A DNA stretch of 21,866 nt from Methanobacteriota archaeon (GTDB lineage Archaea; Thermoplasmatota; Poseidoniia; Poseidoniales; Poseidoniaceae). A model generated the notes under the pieces. It ran no database searches. It saw only the letters and a program-made list of their open reading frames with translations, and was not told where the DNA came from. The translations under genes were made by a program, and so were the position numbers. The stretch spans positions 4,255-26,120 of the forward strand of contig PBUZ01000003.1 in the NCBI GenBank assembly GCA_002728035.1, in the 5' to 3' direction. Positions 1 through 7,236 of this stretch are shown in pieces; the stretch's first letter is position 1, and each line of letters opens with the position of its first letter.

Positions 1-341
1 ATTTGTTGTTCGGCGTGTGTGGCCATGTGCGTCGTGGAATCAACTCCCTGTGCGGTTGAAGGGGTGTTGGTGAAGAGTTCACCCATTTCGCCCACCGCCG
101 CATCAGCGGTCGGTTCCAGTTGGTCGTTTGCGTCCGCATCGAGTGGTTCCTCGGTATCGCTGAGAGAGGGTTCGTATTGATGGTCGGATTGAACCATGAA
201 CGAGTCAAGATTGAGGCCTTTTGCTCGCTTGAACGATTGCTCCCTGAGGACATCGTCCTCCGGCGGAGAAGGCATGGCATCACCGCCTTCTTTCTCCTCC
301 ATGAGCAGATGCACTTCTCCGCGCCCTTGAACTTGGCCCAT
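1..341 (-). CDS. Unknown acidic protein, N-terminal part (cut by window start)
   Basis: The minus strand is open from an ATG at 341 to the window edge, giving 113 residues with no stop; the C-terminus lies outside. The product starts MGQVQGRGEVHLLMEEKE. It then becomes rich in Asp, Glu, Pro, Ser and Thr, as in a disordered acidic region, with one short basic stretch (SFKRAKGLNLDSF). I see no catalytic motif, signal peptide or membrane segment, and I do not recognise a family. Codon choice (GAC/GAG/CTC/GCG mixed with GAT) matches the neighbours, which favours a real gene. An in-frame GTG at 350 is an alternative start. It is divergent from the PEP carboxykinase gene, with about 137 bases between the two starts. 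Confidence 0.55.
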   Translation of the reverse strand, partial: MGQVQGRGEVHLLMEEKEGGDAMPSPPEDDVLREQSFKRAKGLNLDSFMVQSDHQYEPSLSDTEEPLDADANDQLEPTADAAVGEMGELFTNTPSTAQGVDSTTHMATHAEQQ

Positions 342-478
342 GGCGGACACCCTGCCCCAACGATTTCCCGACAGGGTTGATTTTGCGAACATTGGAGGCG
401 TCTGCAACGGAAACGAACACCTCAGTGAGGTTGCTGCCGAGCCAAAAGGGACAAAGAGGGGCGGCAGAAACGGTCAGC

Positions 479-2080
479 ATGGGCGGCATCGTCGGGACCC
501 CTTCTGGGAACCTCGAACAACACGGCATTACTCCTTCTGGAAGCGTCTACTGGAACCTTCCTGCAGAGGACCTGATCAACCTCGCCATTCAACGAGAGGA
601 AGGGTTTCTGAGCGCACATGGTGCTTTGGTCACCGAAACTGGCGAGCGTACCGGCCGGTCACCCAACGACAAATACATCGTTGATGAGCCGTCGGTTTCC
701 AACGACATCAATTGGGGCGATGTGAACGTCTCAACCGACGAAGGTACGTTCAAGCGCATGCGCGCAAAGGTGGTTGATTTTCTCTCCCAGCAAGACGCGT
801 TGTTCGTTCAAGACCTCTACTGCGGCGCTGATTTCTCCGAAGCCTTGCCCATTCGTGTCGTCAATCACAATGCTTGGCACAACACCTTCGCTCGCAACAT
901 GTTCATTCGTCCAGATGCTGCCCAACTTGAGAAGCACGAGCCCGAGTTCACCGTTCTTCACGCACCGCATTTCGAAGCCGATGCTGAAGCAGATGGCCTC
1001 AACTCCCAGTGCTTCGTCATCGTCAACTACGCCGAGAAAGAAGTCATCATCGGCGGCACGCGCTACGCTGGTGAAATCAAGAAATCCATCTTCTCGGTCA
1101 TGAACCTCATCTTGCCGAAAAAGGGCATCTTGCCCATGCATTGTTCCGCCAACACCACGGGGGAAAACACCGCGATTTTCTTCGGCCTTTCAGGCACTGG
1201 AAAAACCACCCTTTCCGCCGATCCAAAGCGGGCCCTCATCGGTGATGATGAGCACGGTTGGGGTGCGAACGGCGTCTTCAATTTCGAAGGCGGATGTTAT
1301 GCCAAACTCATCGACCTCTCGGAGGAAGATGAGCCGGCCATTTTCTCCACCACCCGTCGCTTTGGCACGGTGTTGGAAAACATCGTGGTTGACGCAGACG
1401 GCGTGCCTGACTTCCACGACACCTCAAAGACACAGAACACTCGAGGCTCCTATCCCATTGAATTCATCGATAATCGCACGGAGGACTCCAAGGGTGGCCA
1501 CCCGCAAAACGTCATTTTCTTGACGTGTGATGCCTTTGGCGTGTTGCCGCCCATCTCTCGACTCACCCCCTCGCAAGCGGCTTACCATTTCATCTCGGGC
1601 TACACCGCGAAAGTGGCCGGTACGGAAATTGGCGTGAAAGAACCGCAAGCCACGTTCTCGGCCTGCTTTGGTGAGCCCTTCATGCCCATGCATCCCGGCG
1701 TTTACGCTGATCTGTTGTCCGAGAAGATGGCCCAGCACGGTTCCACGGCATGGCTCATCAACACCGGTTGGTCAGGAGGCGCCTACGGTGAGGGAAGCCG
1801 AATGAAAATCAAGTACACCCGAGCCATGCTCAACGCTGCGCTTGACGGTGACCTCGACGATGTGGAATTCGTGACCGATGAGCGCTTCGGATTTGAAGTG
1901 CCTACCTCATGCCCAGGCGTTCCATCCGAAGTGCTCCAACCTCGCACCACCTGGAACGATGGTGAGGCTTACGACGCCACGGCAAACAAACTCGCCACCA
2001 TGTTCAACGAGAACTTCAAGCGATACGAAGCGGGCGTTTCAGCAGAGGTCAACGCTTCTGCTCCAACGCCGTTGGCGTGA
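479..2080 (+). CDS. pckA: Phosphoenolpyruvate carboxykinase (ATP)
   Basis: This cytosolic gluconeogenic enzyme converts oxaloacetate plus ATP to phosphoenolpyruvate, CO2 and ADP. The 533-residue product has the usual length of the ATP-dependent family. Its P-loop (kinase-1) reads GLSGTGKTTLS from residue 236, and kinase-2 reads LIGDDEHGW from residue 253, followed by FNFEGGCYAK. The N-terminal TGERTGRSPNDKYIV block is also typical. The ATG at 479 is chosen because MGGIVGTPSG... aligns with normal family N-termini; the frame stays open upstream to a TTG at 377, but those 34 residues look non-coding. No clear TATA box is seen at -26. The last 32 bases overlap the 3' end of the convergent PIN-domain gene. 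The ATP-type enzyme is common in bacteria, so ancestral transfer is plausible. Confidence 0.95.
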   Translation: MGGIVGTPSGNLEQHGITPSGSVYWNLPAEDLINLAIQREEGFLSAHGALVTETGERTGRSPNDKYIVDEPSVSNDINWGDVNVSTDEGTFKRMRAKVVDFLSQQDALFVQDLYCGADFSEALPIRVVNHNAWHNTFARNMFIRPDAAQLEKHEPEFTVLHAPHFEADAEADGLNSQCFVIVNYAEKEVIIGGTRYAGEIKKSIFSVMNLILPKKGILPMHCSANTTGENTAIFFGLSGTGKTTLSADPKRALIGDDEHGWGANGVFNFEGGCYAKLIDLSEEDEPAIFSTTRRFGTVLENIVVDADGVPDFHDTSKTQNTRGSYPIEFIDNRTEDSKGGHPQNVIFLTCDAFGVLPPISRLTPSQAAYHFISGYTAKVAGTEIGVKEPQATFSACFGEPFMPMHPGVYADLLSEKMAQHGSTAWLINTGWSGGAYGEGSRMKIKYTRAMLNAALDGDLDDVEFVTDERFGFEVPTSCPGVPSEVLQPRTTWNDGEAYDATANKLATMFNENFKRYEAGVSAEVNASAPTPLA

Positions 2081-3551
2081 GGCCGTCCAAAAGACGGCGC
2101 AACAACGGGATGTTCTTCCGTTCACTGTCGTCAAGTGCCAGCTCGGCTTGCACCATGCAGGTGCTCAACGCTTCGTACCGTTCATCATCCTGGGCCATCA
2201 TCGCACACTCCATCGCTTCATCAAACAATTCAATGGCCAATTCGGGACGGTCAATGGCCAACAAATCGGTCCCAACCCGTTCAAGCATCATCGAGCCTGT
2301 TGTAGGATCGCTCATGAGGCTTTTCGAGGCTTTCTCGACCCACGACGAAGCAACGGGATGTTCGCCGGTCAACGAGGCGGCGATGGCTGCAAGAACCATT
2401 GAGGGTATTGCGTCCGACGCTGAGGTTGACGGTTGCGTCGCGGCCGTCGTGAACAGGTCGAAAGCACGGCCGTCGTCGCCACTTTGAAGCGCCAACATGC
2501 CCAACCTTCGCATCGCCTTTCTCTCGGAACCCACATCATCGACCAGGGTGGCAAGGTGGAGGGCACGGGCGAGATGCCTTCGAGCATGTTGAAAATTACC
2601 AGACATGCGCGCCATCAATCCCAATGCAGATTCGGTACGCAGAAGACTGCCAGCCATTGCACGATGAGCAATTTCAGCCTGTTCTTCACCCAGGGGAGCG
2701 AGCCCCATGCCAACTTCTTCCATGACCTCCGTAAGCAGAACGGATGTAGTCTCAACCGCCCTCGCAAGATGTTCGTCAGCTTCCATTCTCAGGGTCGAGA
2801 GATGGGCGTCCAATTTGGAAACGGGGGCGCAGATCTGCGGTAAATTACCCAACGCCTCAAGGCGTTTTGGCTTGATGTTGTAGCCACGAATCACACGGGT
2901 CAAATCGGTGATACGTCGGCGTTCCACCCGCTGAGCGTCCTCCTCTTCAGCATGCAAAGCATGACTTGAAGTCAACAGAGAATCGACCATCCATGTCAAT
3001 TTTCGTTGGACGTCGTATTCGCTTTTTCTGCTGATGGCGTACTTCATTTCCGCAGCACGCACCTGCCGAGAGAGGCTGCGAAAACGCGCATCACGGGCGG
3101 CATCGGGTGCGTCGGCCACAAGCCGTTGGAGAAACGTCGACGGGGGGCAAGTCTCGAAGCGCAACTTGGTGCGTTCAGCCGTTGTGGTCATCTTGAAATC
3201 GTCGGAAACCAAGACCACTTCGCTGCTTTCCTCACCGAGGCTATCGGCGAGCACCATCAGCGACAAATCAACGTCCTGGGGGGCTGCTGTTTCGCCGATG
3301 CGCTTGGCCAATGCCCGAACATCGTCTTCCTCAACTGGAACGGAATGAAGCATGCCGTCAAGCGTTTTGAGCAGGTTTGGCCGACCCTCACAGCGACGAA
3401 ACGCGACGGTTGCAACCTCCTGCTCCACACCAGGCGTGATGAGAAGGCGGCTGCCACGAAGCATCGCCGAAAGATCGTCGACAAATCCGTCTTCGGCTTT
3501 CTGACCGAGATGGATGAAGCAGTTTGAATCGACGACCCAAACAGAACCCAT
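2049..3551 (-). CDS. PIN-domain protein with C-terminal helical (TPR-like) repeats
   Basis: A 500-residue two-part protein. Residues 1-125 form a PIN-type nuclease fold: VWVVDSNCFIHLG (Asp8), an ITPGVEQEV segment (Glu45), DLSLMVLADSL (Asp95) and VLVSDDFKM (Asp117/118). All four acidic positions expected of a metal-dependent PIN RNase are present, so it is probably active. Residues about 150-240 are charged and helical, possibly coiled coil. The rest is alpha-helical with TPR-like pairs (for example around ALGLMARMSGNFQHARRHLARAL). The ATG at 3551 is preferred to an in-frame TTG at 3563. It lies 45 bases downstream of the DEAD-box helicase on the same strand, suggesting co-transcription and a role in RNA turnover or processing (inference). 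Its 3' end overlaps pckA by 32 bases. The target RNA is unknown. Confidence 0.75.
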   Translation of the reverse strand: MGSVWVVDSNCFIHLGQKAEDGFVDDLSAMLRGSRLLITPGVEQEVATVAFRRCEGRPNLLKTLDGMLHSVPVEEDDVRALAKRIGETAAPQDVDLSLMVLADSLGEESSEVVLVSDDFKMTTTAERTKLRFETCPPSTFLQRLVADAPDAARDARFRSLSRQVRAAEMKYAISRKSEYDVQRKLTWMVDSLLTSSHALHAEEEDAQRVERRRITDLTRVIRGYNIKPKRLEALGNLPQICAPVSKLDAHLSTLRMEADEHLARAVETTSVLLTEVMEEVGMGLAPLGEEQAEIAHRAMAGSLLRTESALGLMARMSGNFQHARRHLARALHLATLVDDVGSERKAMRRLGMLALQSGDDGRAFDLFTTAATQPSTSASDAIPSMVLAAIAASLTGEHPVASSWVEKASKSLMSDPTTGSMMLERVGTDLLAIDRPELAIELFDEAMECAMMAQDDERYEALSTCMVQAELALDDSERKNIPLLRRLLDGLTPTALEQKR

Positions 3552-3596
3552 GGTGAAACTCAACGGGCGTCAAATCATCATGTTTGTGGACGCCAA

Positions 3597-5057
3597 TCAT
3601 GGGCGGTCGTCTCTGCGCTTGCTTCGACGGTTCGCGTTGTTGGAACGCCCCTGTTGGTTGCCACGACGGTGCTTTGGTTGCGGCGGGCGGCCTTTTGCAG
3701 GACGATTGGGTTGGTCACTTCGTTGCCCTCGTCGAGAACGGTTGTTTTTTTGCCGACCCTGCGAGGGTTGCTTATCGGAACGCTGCCGTTGACCGTTCTG
3801 CTTTTGCCCGCCCCGGTTGTACCGGCGCATCTCTCGACCTCTTCCAGTGCCTCGACGTGAAGCCCCCCCTACAGGGAAGCCTTTGACTCGGCCAGGTTTT
3901 TGCCCGGGTTTCGGACGGGCTTTCTCGAAGTGATACGGTTGGTCTTCAAGCACCTCAATTTCGTGGCCGAGGAGCCGTTGAATACCGACCAAATAGCCAG
4001 ATTCGCTCTCGTCACAAAAGGCGTAAGCGAGCCCTTCTCGCCCAGCCCGCCCAGTCCGACCGATGCGATGGATGTACACCTCGGGTTCGTTTGGGAGATC
4101 GTAGTTGAACACGTGCGTGACGTCTTCGACATCGATGCCGCGGCTGGCGATATCGGTGGCGACGAGAACAAAGACTTCGCCGTTCTTGAATCGAGCCAAT
4201 GCCTTGGTTCGTGCCGTCTGGCTCTTGTCACCGTGGATGGAATCTGCTGGAATACCCACCTTGGCAAGTTGTTTTGCGAGGCGATTGGCCCCGTGCTTGG
4301 TGCGGGTGAAGACGATTCCGCATGACACCATCTGACCTTCGAGGAGGTCGATCAGCAATTCTCGTTTGTCGGCTTTCCTGACAAAGGACACGTACTGTTC
4401 AATGCGGTCTGTCGTCGCCTCCTCGGGGCTGATGTCAACACTGACGGGGTCGTAGAGCATGTTGTTTGCAAGGGATCCAATGGCCTTTGGCATCGTTGCG
4501 CTGAACATCAAGTTTTGACGTCGTTCTGGCATCAAGCGAAGAATGCGCTCAACATCTTTGCTGAAGCCCATGTCCAACATACGGTCGGCTTCGTCGAGCA
4601 CGAAATGCTCAACATCACCCAACTCAACGTGGCCTTGGTTATGAAGGTCCAACAGGCGTCCTGGCGTTGCGACGAGGATGTCAACGCCGCGCCGCAGCGC
4701 CTTCACCTGAGGAGATTGCCCAACACCTCCAAAGATCACGGTGGAATACAACGGAAGATGCTGCCCATAAACGCGAAGACGCTCCCCGATTTGAGCAGCC
4801 AGTTCACGCGTTGGCGTGAGCATGAGTGCCCTGATGGGGCGCCCCGAGGCAGGTTTTTCGCTGGCCAGATGATGCAAAATAGGCAAGGCGAACGCGGCCG
4901 TTTTTCCGGTTCCAGTTTGAGCGATGCCCATGACGTCGCGCCCTGCCATCAACGCTGGAATCGTTTCTTCCTGAACCGGCGTCGGTGTGCGATACCCTTC
5001 ACCGTGAAGAGCATCCAAAATGCGTTCATCAAGCTCAAGTTCGTTGAAGGTGGTCAT
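3597..5057 (-). CDS. DEAD-box ATP-dependent RNA helicase (RhlE-like)
   Basis: A 486-residue cytosolic RNA helicase with the complete motif set: Q motif (Phe4, Gln29), motif I AQTGTGKT (46-53), PTRELAAQI (82-90), TPGRLLD (131-137), DEAD (155-158), an SAT motif, and motif VI HRIGRTGRAG. After the RecA-like core, roughly the last 100 residues are a disordered tail rich in Arg, Gly, Gln, Asn and Lys, typical of RhlE/DeaD-type helicases that bind RNA non-specifically or join RNP assemblies. The start at 5057 places the Q motif at the normal distance. It is the upstream gene of a probable two-gene unit with the PIN-domain protein. A G-rich GGTTGG cluster lies 45-72 bases upstream of its start. The likely role is ribosome assembly, structured-mRNA unwinding or RNA decay. 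Confidence 0.93.
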   Translation of the reverse strand: MTTFNELELDERILDALHGEGYRTPTPVQEETIPALMAGRDVMGIAQTGTGKTAAFALPILHHLASEKPASGRPIRALMLTPTRELAAQIGERLRVYGQHLPLYSTVIFGGVGQSPQVKALRRGVDILVATPGRLLDLHNQGHVELGDVEHFVLDEADRMLDMGFSKDVERILRLMPERRQNLMFSATMPKAIGSLANNMLYDPVSVDISPEEATTDRIEQYVSFVRKADKRELLIDLLEGQMVSCGIVFTRTKHGANRLAKQLAKVGIPADSIHGDKSQTARTKALARFKNGEVFVLVATDIASRGIDVEDVTHVFNYDLPNEPEVYIHRIGRTGRAGREGLAYAFCDESESGYLVGIQRLLGHEIEVLEDQPYHFEKARPKPGQKPGRVKGFPVGGASRRGTGRGREMRRYNRGGQKQNGQRQRSDKQPSQGRQKNNRSRRGQRSDQPNRPAKGRPPQPKHRRGNQQGRSNNANRRSKRRDDRP

Positions 5058-5101
5058 GTCGCTGCCTCAAGGACGAACACCCCGCGACCGTAGCCTTCGG
5101 A

Positions 5102-5129
5102 CCAACCGTTCCAACCAACCCTCCAACCC
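5102..5129 (-). promoter_or_regulatory. GGTTGG cluster upstream of the helicase gene (possible two-tetrad G-quadruplex)
   Basis: On the plus strand this stretch is a run of CCAACC units, so the helicase coding strand reads as repeated GGTTGG and GGGTTGGAGGG. Four or more GG tracts are separated by loops of one to four bases, enough in principle for a two-layer G-quadruplex. It lies 45-72 bases before the helicase ATG, in a 5' leader or upstream of the promoter. A role in helicase autoregulation is speculative. Confidence 0.3.
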
Positions 5130-5240
5130 ACTCCCTATGAACACCGAGGGTCAACCAACGGAACACACCCCCCATTCATTGGTAGGAACATCAAGACGGA
5201 GAAACCGAGAGTTTCTTGCTCCGAACGTCTTCTGCGTCGC

Positions 5241-6200
5241 ATGGAGAAGCCGCTTCATGTCGTGACCGGGGCGTTTGGTTACTCTGGCCGCTGGGTTGCA
5301 CACCATCTTCTCCAACAGGATGTGCGAGTTCGAACCCTGACCAACGCCGTTGGACGGGATGACCCTTTTGAGGGGTGTGTTGAGGTTCACGGTCTGGATT
5401 TCACCGATATGGACCGCTTGGTCGCTTCCCTCAAAGGAGCAGAGGTACTCTACAACACCTACTGGGTACGCTACAACAAAAGTGGAAAGCGCTTTGCCCA
5501 CGCCACCGCGGTCGAAAACACCCGCATCCTGTTTGAAGCGGCAAGGCGTGCTGGTGTCAAACGGGTGGTGCACTTTTCTGTAGCCAACCCAACCAAAGCA
5601 CCGCACTGGACCTACTTCGAAGGAAAGGTCGAGGTTGAACGACTCTTGAAGACCTCGGGGTTGTCCTACGCCATTTTGCGTCCAACCGTGCTGTTCGGAG
5701 GAGAACGCAACGTACTCATCAACAACATTGCGTGGATGTTGCGGCGTTTTCCCGTCTTCGGCGTCTTTGGTTTTGGCGGATACCCCATCCAGCCTGTCCA
5801 TGTTGAAGATGTGGCAGAAGTCGCTGTTGCCCAAGGGAAATTGGAAGAAAACACCGTTGTGGATGTCGCAGGACCTGAAACGTTTCGCTACAAGAACTAC
5901 ATCCGCTTGATGGTGAAGGCGCTGGGACTTCGACGACTGATCCTGCCCATGCCGCCCTTGGCCGCTTGGTTGTTTGGTCGTTGTCTGGGCGTGTTGCTCC
6001 AAGACGACGTCATCACCCGTGCCGAGATCAAAGGGTTGCGGCAAGGGCTGATGGCGTCCTCATCACCACCTGTGGGCACGCGTTTGTTTTCCGAATGGAT
6101 TGCAGAGCACGGTGCTTCGTTCGGTGAACGCTACCAAAACGACCTGAAAGAACGCGTCTATGCCGACCCGAAAGAACCAACAGATGCCGGTGATGTTTGA
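5241..6200 (+). CDS. NAD(P)-binding SDR-family reductase/epimerase (3-beta-HSD or NDUFA9-like)
   Basis: A 319-residue extended or atypical short-chain dehydrogenase. The N-terminus carries the dinucleotide-binding glycine pattern VTGAFGYSGR (Gly10, Gly13, Gly16). An LDFTDMDRL segment matches the adenine-pocket region, and a YxxxK pair is seen at Tyr125/Lys129 (YFEGK) preceded by a serine (HFSVANP). The C-terminal half has an LRPTVLFGG substrate-side motif and IQPVHVEDVAEV, as in NAD-dependent epimerases and complex-I 39-kDa-like proteins. Substrate is not predictable; candidates are sugar nucleotides, steroid or isoprenoid alcohols, or a quinone-related step. The hydrophobic stretch around LPMPPLAAWLFGRCLGVLL may be membrane-associated. 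The ATG at 5241 puts the glycine motif at the normal distance. It ends 3 bases before the convergent glutathione peroxidase gene. Confidence 0.85.
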   Translation: MEKPLHVVTGAFGYSGRWVAHHLLQQDVRVRTLTNAVGRDDPFEGCVEVHGLDFTDMDRLVASLKGAEVLYNTYWVRYNKSGKRFAHATAVENTRILFEAARRAGVKRVVHFSVANPTKAPHWTYFEGKVEVERLLKTSGLSYAILRPTVLFGGERNVLINNIAWMLRRFPVFGVFGFGGYPIQPVHVEDVAEVAVAQGKLEENTVVDVAGPETFRYKNYIRLMVKALGLRRLILPMPPLAAWLFGRCLGVLLQDDVITRAEIKGLRQGLMASSSPPVGTRLFSEWIAEHGASFGERYQNDLKERVYADPKEPTDAGDV

Positions 6201-6203
6201 AAT

Positions 6204-6656
6204 TCAAATTGGAAGAGTTTCAGGCGTCGCTCGGGTTGAGAAACGCTGCACATTGCCCTCGCCGTCGATGAGGAACTTCTCAAAATTCCAGCGAATGTCA
6301 CCTGAATGCCCGTCAGCATCGGACGTGACGCACAGTTGTTCGTAGAGCGGAATGCGCCCCTCTCCATTGACGTCGACTTTGGCCATGAGCGGGAAGGTCA
6401 CCTGGTATTTTGAGGTCGTGAATTCACAAATCTCCTCGTGAGTGCCGGGTTCTTGTGCGCCGAATTGGTTGCACGGAAAACCGACCACCGTCAACTCTTC
6501 ATGTTGGTCGTGGAGCGTTTGCAAGCCAGCGTATTGGGGGGTCGCTCCGCAAGCGCTGGCCACGTTCACCACCAACCAGCGCGTGCCGCCGAGGTCTCGC
6601 AACGTGGTCGTTTCGCCGTTCATGGTGAGAAAAAGGGTGTCAAGCAAAGAGGCCAT
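6204..6656 (-). CDS. Glutathione peroxidase-family thiol peroxidase (cysteine type)
   Basis: This enzyme reduces H2O2 and organic hydroperoxides, probably using thioredoxin-like donors in an archaeon. The 150-residue product carries NVASACGATPQYAGL with peroxidatic Cys36 in place of selenocysteine, GFPCNQFGAQEPG with catalytic Gln68, and RWNFEKFL with Trp123 and Asn124. The catalytic tetrad is therefore complete. Length is normal for the short monomeric bacterial type. The frame extends upstream, but the ATG at 6656 gives the canonical MASLLDT-like start and has a TATA-like box centred 26 bases upstream. It is divergent from the cyclophilin gene. No selenocysteine insertion signal is needed or seen. 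The family is widespread in bacteria and eukaryotes, so horizontal acquisition is likely. Confidence 0.93.
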   Translation of the reverse strand: MASLLDTLFLTMNGETTTLRDLGGTRWLVVNVASACGATPQYAGLQTLHDQHEELTVVGFPCNQFGAQEPGTHEEICEFTTSKYQVTFPLMAKVDVNGEGRIPLYEQLCVTSDADGHSGDIRWNFEKFLIDGEGNVQRFSTRATPETLPI

Positions 6657-6677
6657 GGTGTGTTCCTTTTCGCCGCC

Positions 6678-6687
6678 GATTATGAAC
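6678..6687 (-). promoter_or_regulatory. TATA-like box for the glutathione peroxidase gene
   Basis: The minus strand reads GTTCATAATC, centred 26 bases from the ATG at 6656. That is the spacing expected when transcription begins at or next to the start codon (leaderless). No Shine-Dalgarno sequence precedes this ATG. Confidence 0.45.
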
Positions 6688-6744
6688 ATGTGCTTCACCC
6701 CAACACAGGCAAATCCTCTTGAAGTGTCGCACGGTGGTCGTGCC

Positions 6745-7227
6745 ATGCAAGTTCTCATGGAAACCAGCGCAGGCAACATCACCATCGACCTTTTTCACGG
6801 AAGTGCCCCCGATACGGTCGCCAACTTCGTCAAACTCGTCAACCAAGGTCACTACGACGGTCTCCACTTCCACCGCGTGATCGAGGACTTCATGATTCAA
6901 GGCGGATGCCCGCACTCAAAGGACCCCATGTCTCGCCGTGCTGGAACTGGAGGCCCCGGGTGGCAAATCCCTTGCGAACCCTCTGCCCTCGCGCTCAAGC
7001 ACGACAAGCCCGGTGTCCTGTCTATGGCCAACGCTGGCCGAAACACAGGCGGCTCGCAATTCTTCCTGACCACCGTCGCAACCCCATGGCTCAACGGTAA
7101 CCACGCAGTGTTTGGCGCCGTCAGCGAGGGAATGGACGTCGTTCACACCATTGAGCGCTGCAGAAAGCTGCCTGGCGATCGCCCTGCAGAGCCCCAACAA
7201 ATCATTCGCTGCACCGTCATTGAGTGA
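6745..7227 (+). CDS. Peptidyl-prolyl cis-trans isomerase, cyclophilin type
   Basis: A 160-residue single-domain cyclophilin that catalyses proline isomerisation during folding; no signal peptide is seen, so it is probably cytosolic. Diagnostic segments are FHRVIEDFMIQGG (catalytic Arg and Phe/Met/Gln pocket), GVLSMANAGRNTGGSQFF and HAVFGAVSEGMDVV. Length and the compact bacterial PpiB-like loops fit the small prokaryotic class. The frame is open far upstream, but the ATG at 6745 starts MQVLMETSAGNITIDLF exactly where family members begin. The next gene starts 9 bases after the stop, suggesting an operon with the isoaspartyl peptidase. Linking proline isomerisation and isoaspartate removal as protein maintenance is an attractive but unproven reading. 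Confidence 0.95.
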   Translation: MQVLMETSAGNITIDLFHGSAPDTVANFVKLVNQGHYDGLHFHRVIEDFMIQGGCPHSKDPMSRRAGTGGPGWQIPCEPSALALKHDKPGVLSMANAGRNTGGSQFFLTTVATPWLNGNHAVFGAVSEGMDVVHTIERCRKLPGDRPAEPQQIIRCTVIE

Positions 7228-7236
7228 GGTGAATCC

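Noticed and set aside
120..380. Small plus-strand open frame near the window start
   Set aside because: It is antisense to the partial minus-strand gene, has an odd Arg/His/Leu composition, and ends inside the divergent intergenic region.
377..478. 34-residue N-terminal extension of PEP carboxykinase from a TTG
   Set aside because: The residues have no counterpart at the family N-terminus and the ATG at 479 gives the expected length.
2049..3551. VapC-type toxin of a toxin-antitoxin pair
   Set aside because: The protein is 500 residues with a large helical-repeat half, and no small antitoxin gene lies upstream; the neighbour is a helicase.
5101..5130. CRISPR or tandem-repeat array from the CCAACC units
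   Set aside because: The units are 6 bases long, irregularly spaced and total about 30 bases; no repeat-spacer structure exists here or elsewhere in the window.
6442..6744. 101-residue upstream extension of the cyclophilin frame
   Set aside because: It covers the start and promoter of the divergent peroxidase gene; cyclophilins start at the 6745 ATG.
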